A stretch of DNA of 64,000 bases from positions 62,001 through 126,000 of the forward strand of contig CATKHK010000031.1 in the NCBI GenBank assembly GCA_949751835.1, read 5' to 3'. The translations under genes and the position numbers were made by a program. Positions 47,089-57,336 of the stretch are shown here, piece by piece; the first letter of the stretch is position 1; each line of letters opens with the position of its first letter. Below the pieces are notes generated by a model. The model was given only the letters and a program-made list of their open reading frames with translations. It was not told the DNA's origin and ran no database searches. This DNA is from Blepharisma japonicum (lineage: Eukaryota; Ciliophora; Heterotrichea; Heterotrichida; Blepharismidae).

Positions 47089-48099
47089 ATGATGGTCTGG
47101 CCTAATCTGTATAAGGACTGAAGTCAATTAGACAGTTACATTAGCAATTATGACGATCTACTTGAAATCTTAAATATAGCTAAATACCAATGCTTAAATG
47201 AAGGGAAAGTCTAAGATTTTATTGAATTCTTTGTCTCAGTCATTTGAATTGATTCGTTTAAGATAAAGACAGGAATTCATGTTATATGGATTCGGGATCT
47301 TTTTAAAATATATAACCACAGATTTTTGATTATGAAATATGATTAAAGATACTAATACTACGATAGAAGGAATTTAATGAGTAAATGCAGCTTCTTTCAT
47401 TGGGCTTTTTATAGAAAGGGATTCTATAATTACTTACAATACCAAGATATAATGATTTGCTTCAAACCTCATCAAATTTGTTCGATGATTTAGTTTCAAA
47501 CCAATTTTTGTATCAGTCAGCCTAGAACTTTATGAAAATGAATAATAAATGATTTTAAGTGGGCACAATCTATATCTAATTTTTCCAAAAAATTACAGAT
47601 ATGGAATATCAGATATAAGGTCAATTCTGAGCTCTGCCCTTAATGTAATATCACTGATGCTTCTAGATGTCGAAAATATTAGCATGGATGAACTCGAAAA
47701 GTTGACCGAAAGTGGCTTTGATATAAATATTATAAATCTCTAGGAAGGATTGATCCATTTATGCATGCATCTTATTTAAATAAAACAGAATTGATTCCAT
47801 TTTTGCATTATAAAGCGCTGATTAAATATAAAAGTAATAAAGAGTTTGCAGCTATTGAATTAGTATTTGATGAGAATGATAAGTCACTTAAAGAACTTCT
47901 AAAACTTAGTGCAAAATTTTACCAAAAGAAAATGAAAATGCATTCAAAAAACAAGAAATTTTATGTTGATCAAATCTGTCCAAATAAAGAGATGAATTTT
48001 TGGCAGAAATTCTTTAAAATATTGATTTTAAATATTTTTTTTTTAAAAGCTGAGTTATTAATCGTGCTATTTGGTTTAGATTGTCTCGATTCTTTTTAA
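47089..48099 (+). pseudogene. Broken gene, ankyrin-like in its second half
   Basis: Coding-like sequence starting at ATG 47089 (MVWPNLYKDWSQLDSYI, with TGA as Trp) interrupted by several TAA codons between about 47210 and 47530, then an open stretch 47549-47743 and another in a different frame from about 47740 to 48099. The last two join if one T is restored near 47738: the sense becomes ESGFDINIIN then SLGRIDPFMHAS, LNKTELIPFL, an ankyrin-type G-x-DIN / G-R-x-PFM-A pattern. Several stops plus a frameshift make it a pseudogene. Its 3' end overlaps the last 24 bases of the U-box/kelch gene on the other strand. The parent gene is not in the window. Confidence 0.55.
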
Positions 48100-49362
48100 C
48101 TCTTTCGTTTTCAAATCAAATTTATAGTAATTGTATTCAAAATATCCATTATTCATCGAAATATACCAATTTCCATTATGAAAGCATTTAAAAAACTGGT
48201 GGAAACTTTCCAAGCATGATTCTCCAATTGGACTTCATTTATTAAAATCGTTGATTTCAGACTCATAAATTTTTCCTTGCTGTTCAGCCATGTAGGCTCT
48301 ATTTTCTCCAGCAAGTAGTAATTTATAAGAATCTGCTAAGACAGCAGAAAATATTTCTAAGTATGAATTTGCTACTGGATTATAGCTGTAAACAGATTGA
48401 TTATTTAACCCAGCTATCAATATATCTCCCATGAAAATAATGCACGAGGTGTTAATGCATCCCATTGGTAAGCTTGCAATCATTTCCCATTTATTCTGAG
48501 CTAAGTTGAATCGTTGAGCTAGAGTTAATTCTCCATCATAGGTCGATTCACTGCTGGTGCCTCCAAAGAAATAAACTGAGTCTTTGTAATAAAGACCTCC
48601 TGATGAATTAACTTGAGGGCCTGGAGGTAGCTTTTTTATGCTAAAGTTTTTGGTGTCTACGATAATAGCGTTTCCTGTAACTGGTTGAATATCGCCATAA
48701 AAAAATAACTGAGAATCTGGAAGTTGTATGATGGGTGTAGCCCAGCCTAAGGTAAACTCAAGATTTAATGATACTTGCTCTTGCTTTCTTGGCTTTTCTA
48801 TGTTATATATTATGAGTCTGGTATTTTGACTGTATCCTGAGGCTCCTCTTTCAATTAAATAAAGAGTTTTTCCATTTTCGACTCCAAAATCATTTTGGAA
48901 TATCTGCTCCTCAGGGTTTGTCTTGGCTTCCTCGTTATTTATTTCGAAATTCCTATGGCTTTCCTTTAAAAGTTTTGCGACATCTATTTCAAGCTGATAT
49001 CGGTTTGCCTTTTCAGTTGCTAGTAGCTCGATGATATAATTTAAATGACGGTCTTTATCAGCTTTAATTTCCTGCCAGCGCAGCTCGAGATTTCTAATTC
49101 CTTCTTCTAAATTTACGCTGAAATCCTCATTTTCTGCTTGACTTCTTCTAGCAAGATGATCATTAATCTCAGCTCTGAGATCAGAATTATCTTTAAGATC
49201 AAAGTTTATAAGTGAGACTCCAGTAACAGGACTTCAATCATGTCCTCTGAGCCATGCTTCAATTGAAGCTCTTTGGTAAACTTGCCCGTCAGCAGCTATC
49301 ACTGGATCACTTATAACTTTACCAGTTATTGGACAGCAAAGACTAATATTAGTGCTATACAT
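48076..49362 (-). CDS. U-box and kelch-like repeat protein (putative E3 ubiquitin ligase)
   Basis: 428-aa protein, ATG 49360-49362 to TAA 48076-48078; no TAA or TAG in frame, two TGA codons read as Trp. Residues about 9-50 form a U-box: CPITGKVISDPVIAADG, YQRASIEAWL, then HDWSPVTG, where the TGA-coded Trp sits just before the conserved S-P-x-T. U-boxes recruit ubiquitin-charged E2 enzymes. Residues about 65-150 form a helical, charged linker (ELRWQEIKADKDRH). Residues about 175-420 look like a kelch beta-propeller, with SGGLYYKDSVYFFGG followed by RFNLAQNKWEMIASLP, the typical 'yvfGG...yd...n.W..l..mp' pattern. It probably presents a substrate through the propeller. A decayed duplicate lies immediately upstream. 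Confidence 0.88.
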
Positions 49363-49654
49363 ATTTATATTGACTATCTTAAAATTTTAATTATTATCAT
49401 TATATTTATTCTCCAAATAATAATTTTATAAGCTAGTTTATTTTTAAGATTTATAAATAAATATTAAAAAATTATAGTGGTAAAGGATATATTTAAAATA
49501 GTTTTGGGAATCAATCTATTGATAAATTTACTAGATATTAAATATAATGACCTTATCGGATTCATATAAATACTTCTACTTTACAATGATATAATAAATT
49601 TTGTTTAGCTTAATATACTAGACTAGCCAAACAGTGTTTTTCTGATATATTTAA

Positions 49655-50300
49655 GAGTATAGCTGTAAATCGACTGATTATTTCTCCCAGCTATTATTAT
49701 ACTTCCCATGAAGAGAATGCATGCTGCCTTCATGACACCCGATGGCAGACTTGCAATCTTTTCCCATGTATTTCGAATTAAGTTGAATCGTTAAGCTAGG
49801 GTTAATTCTCCTTGATAGGGTGATTCATCGCTCGTTCCTCCATATAGATAAACTGAGTTTTTATAATAAAGACCTCCTGATGAACTTACATTCAGGACCT
49901 GTGGTAGAATTTTTATTCTAAAGTTTTTTGTGTCTAGAATAATAGCGTTTCCCTTAACTGGATGAAAATCGCCATAAAAAAATAACTGAGAATCTGGAAG
50001 CTGTATGATGGGTGTAGCCCAGCCTAAGGTAAACTTGAGGTCTAAACCTATTTGCTTTAGCTTTTTTGGCTTTTCTATTTTATATACTATGAGTCTTGCA
50101 TTTTTATTGTATCCTGTAGCTCCTCTTTCAAGTAAATAAAGAATTTTCCCATTTTCGATTCCAAAATCATTTTTAATTGCTAACTCCTCAGAGTTTTTCT
50201 TGGCTTCTTGATATTTGTTTCGATACTTGCCCCATCAGTAGCTATTCATGGATCGCTTATAACTTCATCTGCTATTGAATAGGGAAGACTAATATAGTTA
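49655..50300 (-). pseudogene. Decayed, internally deleted duplicate of the U-box/kelch gene
   Basis: Clearly alignable by eye with 48380-49350. Examples: gagaatctggaagctgtatg and ggtgtagcccagcctaaggt are shared with the intact gene. The copy lacks the C-terminal third, has an internal deletion of about 330 bases at about 50224 (the coiled linker and most of the U-box are gone, joining 'tttcgat' directly to the DPV-region), has lost the start codon, and has CAA turned to TAA at 49791-49793. It cannot encode the protein. Short similarity in the upstream flanks (about 49535-49610 and 50880-50950) shows that the duplicated segment was longer than the gene. Confidence 0.85.
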
Positions 50301-51127
50301 AATAAGGGAAAATGCTCTACGATTTTATATATATATATTATCAATTTATTGTTGAATTTGCTGTATAGTATATAGTATAATATGCTTAGGAGTTTTGATT
50401 TCTTTTAAGCTTTTTTAATTATAAAAATAGCTCTTATGAGTAACTTTAAAAACAAAAATCATAAAAATCAGATGTTTATAATTATTATTCTGATTGTACA
50501 CTCAATTTAATTATCAAAATTCATAAAAAATCTTGGAATAAGAGCGATTTTATGCTTTAGGAAAAAAGTGATGCATGAGTTCTCATATTTGATAAAACAC
50601 TCTGAAAATACGTATCTCCCAGCGTTTTTAAACTTGATAAAATAAAAGCTCATTGGGCCAAATATAATTGTTATAAAAACCACCTCAAGAAGTGAGAGTT
50701 TTAATTCCCAAGTGAAAAAGATCAATTAGGATATTGAAAGAAATTAGAATTGCCGCATATTTACAGTTCTTGAAAATATTAAAAAAATGTGAGACTGTTA
50801 CTTTTAAAAGAAAAGTTCATAGCACAAAAAGCATATTGTTCAAAAAAGTTTTTAAATCAATTAATTGATAATTGCTTTATAGATATTAAATATAATGCAC
50901 TTATAGGGGCAATATAAAGGCTTATGCTTACAATGATATAATAAATTTTATTTTAATATTATTATTGATTAATTGCTTCTATACTTTCTCGTATTATAAG
51001 CATTTAATATCATTAAGGTATATTCATCTCAGCGACAGCTGATAAGCATGCTCGAAGTGTTTTGCGATGAAGTTATGGCCCATCAACATTTATTAGCTCA
51101 AATTAAGAAACATGAGAATTGCCTGCT
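50301..51127. other. AT-rich spacer with duplicated flank
   Basis: No gene supported. The part near 50880-50950 (agatattaaatataatg ... acaatgatataataaatttt) resembles 49535-49610, upstream of the intact U-box/kelch gene, so it belongs to the duplicated block. A minus-strand frame at 50507-50725 is low-complexity and was rejected. Confidence 0.5.
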
Positions 51128-51415
51128 ATGAATTGGGTCTGAATTTTTAGGCAGTTGATTGCGTCTCTTTGTGCCAGCAGCACTGAGCTGATTAATGACC
51201 GATATGAAATAGGACGAATTACCTGTTCAATCTGCTTTGATGATTTGCACAAATTGTGCAAGTTGCTAAGACATTGTCGATTAAGTAAGAAAGTCTTTGT
51301 GCTACTTACCTTAAGTAGAAGTAATTTAGCTCTATATTTCCTTAGTCTAAACAAAAAATTACCGAATTTTTTCAGCCTACCTACAGATTTTGATAATAAT
51401 AATCTTTCCCAATAA
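51128..51415 (+). other. Open frame with half a RING-like motif
   Basis: 95 codons from ATG 51128 to TAA, one TGA. It contains ITCSICFDDLHKLCKLLRHC, which resembles the first half of a RING finger (C-x2-C then a Cys after the L-x-H), but the C-x-H-x2-C and final C-x2-C ligands are missing. It is either a relic of a RING gene or coincidence; not accepted as a working gene. Confidence 0.2.
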
Positions 51416-51631
51416 TTTAAAATATAAGCTCAGCAAGCAAAAATTCTTTGAATTTAACTAAAGAAATTTCAGCAAAAATTTTCAAATTTATAATTTTATA
51501 ATATCGGTCTTTCATTTTTATTCTGATGTCCCTAAGCAATCTTTTTCATAAGATTCAACATTGTTTAATTCTAAATTACCATAAGTTTATGGTCTAATTT
51601 TTGATTAAAAAATTTAATACCCAACCATCAG

Positions 51632-51943
51632 ATGAATGCGATATCTAATTCTCCAAAGCTCAGCGTAATATCAGAAGTATCCGAAAGCTGGGAAGCAAGC
51701 GAGCATGCTTCTCCTGCACACAATAAATACTTTGGGAAGCGGAAATCCCAGAAATCAGAATTTCTTGAACTGATTAGAGAAGAGTCCGAAATGGACATGC
51801 CTCATTCACCTTCTCAAAAGACGACAATTCACTCCGGACGAGTGTCTGTAGATGAAAACATGGAAAACAAAGAACTCGACAGGCTGGTAAAATCAAGAAT
51901 TATTCAAGGAAACAATTGCTCGTGCACTTGCTCGATTTTTTAG
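51632..51943 (+). CDS. Small polar protein with palmitoyl/CaaX C-terminus
   Basis: 103-aa protein, ATG 51632 to TAG/TAA-type stop at 51941-51943. Ser/Glu/Lys-rich and probably disordered (VISEVSESWEASEHASPAH, ELIREESEMDMPHSPSQK). Its C-terminus, NNCSCTCSIF, ends in a CaaX box (CSIF) preceded by two more cysteines, the layout of Ras-type proteins that are prenylated at the CaaX Cys and palmitoylated just upstream. This predicts anchoring to the cytosolic face of a membrane although there is no GTPase domain. Family not recognised. It stands alone between two gene-poor spacers. Confidence 0.72.
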   Translation: MNAISNSPKLSVISEVSESWEASEHASPAHNKYFGKRKSQKSEFLELIREESEMDMPHSPSQKTTIHSGRVSVDENMENKELDRLVKSRIIQGNNCSCTCSIF

Positions 51944-52510
51944 AAGTTCATCATATTTCTCGCACATATTTAAAGAGAAAAGTATAGTAATATATAATTA
52001 ATTTAAAGTTACAATTTTTGGAATGAAATAATAAACTTATAAACAAAAACATCAGGCATTTTAGGTCAAAAGGTTGATTTTCATTTATAAAAAGTAATTA
52101 TTTTTTGGACACAGAACTCTCTATCAAAGTAAAAAACTAATAAATGCTCACTTAAATAATTTAAATACTTAAAGGCTTAGCTTTGACATTAGTGAATTAA
52201 TATGAAATTAAAAATTAATTGCAATATCAATTTAAAGGGAATAAAAAACAACATTAAATGCATTGTCTTCACCACTATTTTTATCGCATAATTCTACTTT
52301 GTAAATTTTTGAATTATTTTTACTTTCAATATCTTTAATTGTATGATAGTAATAATTCCTAATAAATATTAAGAAATATATATTTATGCTAACAGAAGTA
52401 CTCCAAGACGCGCTCATGAGGAGCAAGCTAAATCCATTTCTAAGACTTCAGAAAGAATTTTATAGAATATTAACAGTTTTCAGATGTGTGTGGTTTATTG
52501 ATTCTATTAG
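51944..52510. other. AT-rich spacer with one doubtful small ORF
   Basis: On the minus strand an ATG at 52415-52417 opens a 61-codon frame to TAA 52232-52234 (MSASWSTSVS, a hydrophobic run, then NSKIYKVELCDKNSGEDN). The second half looks coding-like, the first does not clearly. I leave it as a possible small gene only; nothing else is seen here. Confidence 0.3.
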
Positions 52511-53716
52511 TTATATATCACTATAAAAACTTTCTGGATTCGCACTAATTTCATGAGACACTTCATTTGCTTGTGAGGATTTTCTGATAGATGATAGCTC
52601 TTCAAATGTGTGACAGTTTTCATTCTTAATTTGTCTTTCTGTATATATATTGCTACGTTGTGATGGCAATGGAGGTTTTGAAGATGCCTTTACTTGAGCA
52701 TCTCCACGCTTTTCTATTTCTTCTTCTTTTGATGAATATCGAGGAGAGTCACTGAAGTCACTAAATGAATCTATAAATTGGTCACCTGGTGTACTTTTTC
52801 TGTTTGGTGAATAAGCCATCAAAATTGGTTTTTTAATTTGATAATTTTCTTCAGAAGATTCATATCTTTGTGTGCTGTTTTTGGATAATGACTTTCTTGT
52901 TAATCACGCATTATACTCTTCTTCGGCCTTCATTTTTCTCTGCACTATTTCCATCTCTCTTTTCCTTTTTTCTTCAAAAATTTTTTTTTTATCTTCTCTT
53001 TCTTTTATCTTTCTTTCCCTTAATTTTATCAAATTATTTTTTAATCATTCTCGATATACTTTGCTTGACTCTTCGACTTTTTTTCTTTTTGCATTTTCCT
53101 CATCAGCTTTTGCTTTATTTATCTCATTTTTCTTTGCTTTTTCCTCTTTTGATTTATTCCTTTCCCAGTTTCTCACATGCTTATAGCTTTCTATTTTTTT
53201 GACTTCTTTATCTTCAGCTTCTAATAATTTTTCTTCATATTCAATTTCCAGAGCTTGCACTAATAATTTTTTCTTTAGCCTTTCTTCAGCGGCTTTTCTT
53301 CGTTTTCAATCTTCAAATGAAATTGATGAAGTTCTCATAGTTTTCCCAGCATTTTCTAGCCTTTCACTTAATAATTCATCAAATAGCTTTTCATTATCTT
53401 TTTCGTTTCCTTCCGCATTTTTAAGCTCTAACTCTAGCCCAATTACTTGCGAATTATCATACCCAAATAAGCCTTTTTGCATCCTCTGCCTTACAGCTTT
53501 GTCTATTGCATACTCAATATTATCAGGAAGCTCTATACCTTTGCATTTTGATTCTCTCAGTGAATTATGCCCTTTTAGCGCTCGAAAGTATTCAGTTGAC
53601 CCAAGTTTCTCTATCGGTTTTGCAGCTTTACTAAGATCCTTTATAAAAAATACCAATTGGCATACAAATTTATCGCAGCTTTGGGCTGTCCTTTTTCTAC
53701 TTCTGTCTGTATCCAT
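52511..53716 (-). CDS. Coiled-coil protein, CCDC34-like
   Basis: 401-aa protein, ATG 53714-53716 to TAA 52511-52513, rejoined across three TGA codons (53306, 53045 and one near 52904), each a Trp. Residues about 1-140 are mixed. Residues about 140-290 form a long, very charged helix with recurring aromatic-x2-W-x3-K units: FEDWKRRKAAEERLKKK, YKHVRNWERNKSKEEKAKK, VYREWLKNNLIKLRERK and EYNAWLTRKS. This spacing is the one seen in CCDC34/DUF4207 proteins, which act in cilia and sperm flagella; the Trp residues that define it are mostly TGA-coded. The last 100 residues are Ser-rich and disordered. Assignment to the family is by motif only. Confidence 0.7.
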
Positions 53717-53748
53717 ATTATTTGAAATATTCAAATTTAAATATTAGA

Positions 53749-55533
53749 TTATCCTTGCAATATATTAGACATTTTCTCTTCAAGTTTCTTAATTTCTTGG
53801 TTCTGCTGCGATAATTTGTCTCTGTTTTTATCCAGCTTGGTAATGATACTTTGGAGCTTATTATCGGGGCCTTTTGATTTTGAGGTATTTTTGAAGTCAA
53901 ATAAATCTGGCAAAGACCCAGTATGATGCATTTGTTTGGGAGCAATTGGAGAGGTCAAGCTGACCTGCCGAGAAAGCTCTTCTACTTCATTTTTTATTTT
54001 TGAAACTGCCTTTGTGAGCTGCATTTTTTCATTTCTCAATTCATTGCATTCTTTGATTAAAAATGCGTTCTCATGCTGCTTCCTAAATAAAGATTCAGTT
54101 TTTTCTTTTTGGTATCTTTTGCTTTGGCTTTGGAAGTTATGGAGCTTTTCTTTAATAGAAGAATGGTACTGTAAAGCTTCTTCTTGCGTTTTTTGCATGT
54201 TGGCTTCCATTAGAGTTTCTCTTATGTCTTTTCCTATGACTCCTGAGTATGTTTCAGTTTCTTCAGTATCCGCCGAGTTTGCATGCTTGTCATATAATTC
54301 CATTAACTTTAGTGCGATATGGTCTCTGTCAGTAGTTCTAATCAGATGTGCTAAATCACTCTGAAATAAAGTAATCTTTCTATTATTCTGAAAAATCTGT
54401 TTTCTTAATGTTTTATTCAGCTCATCTACTGCTTTATTTTTGTCTTTTAGCCTTTGAACTTTTTCAGTTAATAATTTTTTATTAGAGAATTCTTCTAACA
54501 GCTCAGTGTACATATCACGGATAGTTTCCTCACGCTCTTTTATTTTTATATCTAAAGGATCTCTTTCGTCTTTTAAGCTGCTAATTTTTTGGTTTAAAAC
54601 AAAGTGAAAATTCATTAAATGAATGTTGAAAGCACGGAGTTCTTTTATTGTGTTTTCTTTTCTATTAATAACTTCATCTCTTTCTCCAATTTGTTCTTCA
54701 GTTTTATTAAGCTTATTTCTGAGGGCTTCTGCTTCTGAAAGCCTTTCCTTATTAATATCTTCTAATTCAGAAACAACCTTCATTAGAGTTGATTTTTCTT
54801 CTTTAAGCTTGCATTTAGTTTCTTTTAAAACGCTGCTTTTCTTATAGAGCTCTTCAGTTTTAGACTGTTCTGAGGCGAGCTCTTCTTTTTTTCTTGATTT
54901 GGTGGCATCAATTTCTTTTTCATGCTCTTGCTCTAATAAGGAAATTTGGTTTTCATAGAGTTCGGAGTCAATTTTCATTTTTTCCAATAAAGTGTCGTAA
55001 GAGTTTTTTATTTCTTTTAAGTTTTCACTATATGCATCTTCAAATTCTTTAAGTTTCTGCTGATGGGCAATCATAATGGTTGTCAATTCTTGGTCAAATT
55101 TTACTTTCATTTCTTCCATATCTTCTCGGAGACGGTAATATCTTTTGAATTCTTCCTTAAGAGTAGCATCGAATTTTTCTTCTCGGAACTGATATTCACG
55201 ATCATTTTTTGCATCGAGCTGCTTTAGCTCTTCTTGATGATTTTCTTCTAATTTTAACAAGTTTGCATTAAATTCAGCCAATTTCTCTTTTTCGAATGTT
55301 AAAAGGCTGGTTTTTTCTTTGGTAAGGGTTTGGATTTTCTGAGTATAAAGAGCAACTTGATTTTCCAGGGATGTGATTTGTTCAGCTTTTAATTTCGCTT
55401 TTTTGAATTTTAATGATTTTATTTGTGATTGAACAGATTGGATATGATCATTAGGAACCAGACACAGCTGCTGAGAAGGGTCTGATTCAAATTGGTGGTG
55501 CTGAGTTGGCACAAAAGGTAGAAAAGGATCCAT
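53749..55533 (-). CDS. Long coiled-coil protein resembling the C-terminal half of CFAP57
   Basis: 594-aa protein, ATG 55531-55533 to TAA 53749-53751, no TGA codons. Almost entirely coiled coil from residue 30 to 560. Residues about 300-450 resemble the C-terminal coiled coil of the axonemal protein CFAP57/WDR65: HFVLNQKISSLKDERDPLD, then KIKEREETIRDMYTELLEEF, then FQSDLAHLIRTTDR and LKLMELYDKHA. The WD40 half of CFAP57 is missing; the protein starts with a short Pro/Gln-rich segment. A free-standing relative of that coiled coil, probably axonemal, is the likeliest reading (inference). It precedes the CCDC34-like gene on the same strand with 32 bases between stop and start. Confidence 0.68.
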   Translation of the reverse strand: MDPFLPFVPTQHHQFESDPSQQLCLVPNDHIQSVQSQIKSLKFKKAKLKAEQITSLENQVALYTQKIQTLTKEKTSLLTFEKEKLAEFNANLLKLEENHQEELKQLDAKNDREYQFREEKFDATLKEEFKRYYRLREDMEEMKVKFDQELTTIMIAHQQKLKEFEDAYSENLKEIKNSYDTLLEKMKIDSELYENQISLLEQEHEKEIDATKSRKKEELASEQSKTEELYKKSSVLKETKCKLKEEKSTLMKVVSELEDINKERLSEAEALRNKLNKTEEQIGERDEVINRKENTIKELRAFNIHLMNFHFVLNQKISSLKDERDPLDIKIKEREETIRDMYTELLEEFSNKKLLTEKVQRLKDKNKAVDELNKTLRKQIFQNNRKITLFQSDLAHLIRTTDRDHIALKLMELYDKHANSADTEETETYSGVIGKDIRETLMEANMQKTQEEALQYHSSIKEKLHNFQSQSKRYQKEKTESLFRKQHENAFLIKECNELRNEKMQLTKAVSKIKNEVEELSRQVSLTSPIAPKQMHHTGSLPDLFDFKNTSKSKGPDNKLQSIITKLDKNRDKLSQQNQEIKKLEEKMSNILQG

Positions 55534-56232
55534 TTTAGGTGATATATTTAATTAAAACTGCTAAGTACTTTTAAAAAACTAGTAATTCTTATTTATTAAA
55601 AGAATCATAGATTTTATTAATTAAGCAATAACTGGTTAATGATTTTACTATAATTGTTCCAAGCATACTATAGATCTGCCCATATCACTAGATAATATAT
55701 ATCTTTTTGTCTATCTTAAAAATATCTTTTATGTTCCACAAATTTATAAGAGATATTTGAGAAAGATTCTGTATTAATTAAATATAGCGATAGCAAGAGG
55801 GGAATTCAGCTGGAGATGATCATTTGGGCTCATTCACACGTTAAGCTGAGAACGAAGCATCCTAGCGTCATTTATTTCGTGAAGCCCCTGAATTTGCTTC
55901 TTCACATCTAAAGGGCCTTGTGAATTGCTCAATTATGCTGAAAAATTCACTCTGACCTCCTATTAGGTGAAGACCTTTGAGCCTGGACCCTTGATACAAA
56001 AAATTGAACTCTAATAAACGAAGATTCAAAAATTAAGTAAAATATGATATAAACTTTTTATAATTACTTCTAGATTCTCTATTTTCCATTTTTCCCCACT
56101 TATTCATCTTAATCCGACAAAATAAAAGTTATTGTAAAGATGAAGGGAAATTAACATATCTCTATTTTAAGTAGGAATAGATGTGCTTTACCATATAATG
56201 ATATTAATATTTTTATTTTTGATATAAAGGAA
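55534..56232. other. Spacer containing a G+C-rich island
   Basis: About 700 bases between two minus-strand genes. Most is AT-rich, but 55790-56010 is near 45% G+C and is listed separately. Confidence 0.5.
55790..56010 (-). other. G+C-rich island with two offset coding-like frames
   Basis: On the minus strand one frame reads QGSRLKGLHLIGGQSEFF and then EQFTRPFRCEEANSGAS, and a second, overlapping frame reads VKKQIQGLHEINDARMLRSQ then SPNDHLQLNSPLAIAIFN to TAA. Neither has a start codon; together they look like one reading interrupted by a frameshift. Alternatively the patch is a structured RNA: AAUUCAG and CUGAAUU segments can pair across it. No match to tRNA, SRP RNA, RNase P or snRNA cores was recognised. 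Confidence 0.3.
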
Positions 56233-57282
56233 TTAAACTATAGGATAAGATGGCATCATCTGAATTCCACAAACTCCTTCTCCTTCTTTAATTCCAATTC
56301 TGATATATCCACCATCACCCCATCCTGATCCCCAAGAATTTTTGACAATATAAAAAGGAATTGTAGTAGTCGTATTGAAACCTACAGCAAGAACTCCATG
56401 ATCCAAATTTGTTCCACAACCACTATCAATTACTCCTGTTGAATAAAACTGGAATGCAGCTTGATCAGCTTGAACAGCCACAGAAACGGGGCCTATTGCA
56501 AGAGCTGCCATCAAAGCAGTGCTATTATAAGGAGTGACATCTTTATATCCTGAAATAGTTGCTGATACAGCTGCTGCTTTATCCTTATTGCATTTTCCGT
56601 CTAATCCTGTATAAGGATAATTGGCTTCAGTTGTAAGGCCATTTTTAATGACATAATCAAAGGCATAGTCCATAAGTCCACCATCGCACCCTTCATTTCC
56701 ATATGACCTTGAGCAGTCTACAAGTTCTTGTTCACTTAAACTCACTAATTCATTTTTCGCCAAAAACCAAGCACCTTCTATAGCTCCTGTAGTTGAAAAC
56801 GACCAACAGCTTCCACACCCACCCTGGTTCTTAACATCAGTCACAGCTCCTAGAAGTCTCCAATCGACTGCATCAGGTATTGCTGCATCATTTGCCTCAT
56901 CAGTGTATCTTGGCAAATGTCCTCTTGGCTTAGTCCCTAAATAAGTATTTTTGAATTCTGTGTATGACATATCAGCGAATTGGTTTGCCTTTAAAACCCA
57001 GTTTTTCGACTGTGTGTTGTGGATTCTAATATAAGCTAAGTTGTCTCTGTAAACCCTAAAGCGTCTTGTATACTCTTCTACAGTGGAATAAATCTTGTTA
57101 TATTTTTTGACATAATGGTTGAATTCTTCTACTTCAAGTTGGAATTGTTGGAGCCCTGCTGAAGGAGCTTCTGAAGAGGTAAGGGCAACTGTGCAAACTA
57201 CACAAACGACTCCGAAAATGGCAAGGGCTGAGTAAAGAATTTTTGATTTCTTTGTGGAGGTGTTGAAATTAAGGTTATCCAT
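56233..57282 (-). CDS. Cathepsin L-like cysteine protease (papain family)
   Basis: 349-aa preproenzyme, ATG 57280-57282 to TAA 56233-56235. Residues 17-35 (YSALAIFGVVCVVCTVALT) are a signal anchor. Residues about 46-105 are the I29 inhibitor propeptide with the ERFNIN-type helix (YSTVEEYTRRFRVYRDNLAYI) and the GNFD-equivalent NQFADMS. The mature domain starts near PDAVDWR (137). Catalytic residues are intact: Gln153 in KNQGGCGSCW, Cys159, His295 in LDHGVLAVG and Asn315 in KNSWGSGWG. Disulfide cysteines and SEQELVDCS are present. A lysosomal or food-vacuole digestive protease is expected in a phagotrophic ciliate. Its paralogue lies two genes away on the same strand. Confidence 0.96.
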   Translation of the reverse strand: MDNLNFNTSTKKSKILYSALAIFGVVCVVCTVALTSSEAPSAGLQQFQLEVEEFNHYVKKYNKIYSTVEEYTRRFRVYRDNLAYIRIHNTQSKNWVLKANQFADMSYTEFKNTYLGTKPRGHLPRYTDEANDAAIPDAVDWRLLGAVTDVKNQGGCGSCWSFSTTGAIEGAWFLAKNELVSLSEQELVDCSRSYGNEGCDGGLMDYAFDYVIKNGLTTEANYPYTGLDGKCNKDKAAAVSATISGYKDVTPYNSTALMAALAIGPVSVAVQADQAAFQFYSTGVIDSGCGTNLDHGVLAVGFNTTTTIPFYIVKNSWGSGWGDGGYIRIGIKEGEGVCGIQMMPSYPIV

Positions 57283-57336
57283 CTTAATTTTATTTCTTCA
57301 ACAGAACTAAATAGAAGAGAATTATTATCAACATGG

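Noticed and set aside
50507-50725. 72-codon minus-strand frame
   Set aside because: Low-complexity translation inside a duplicated spacer; no start context or motif.
55860-55960. U3 snoRNA or SRP RNA
   Set aside because: Short similarity (CGTGAAGCC and a GATCATTT) only; boxes C/D and the SRP domain cores are absent.
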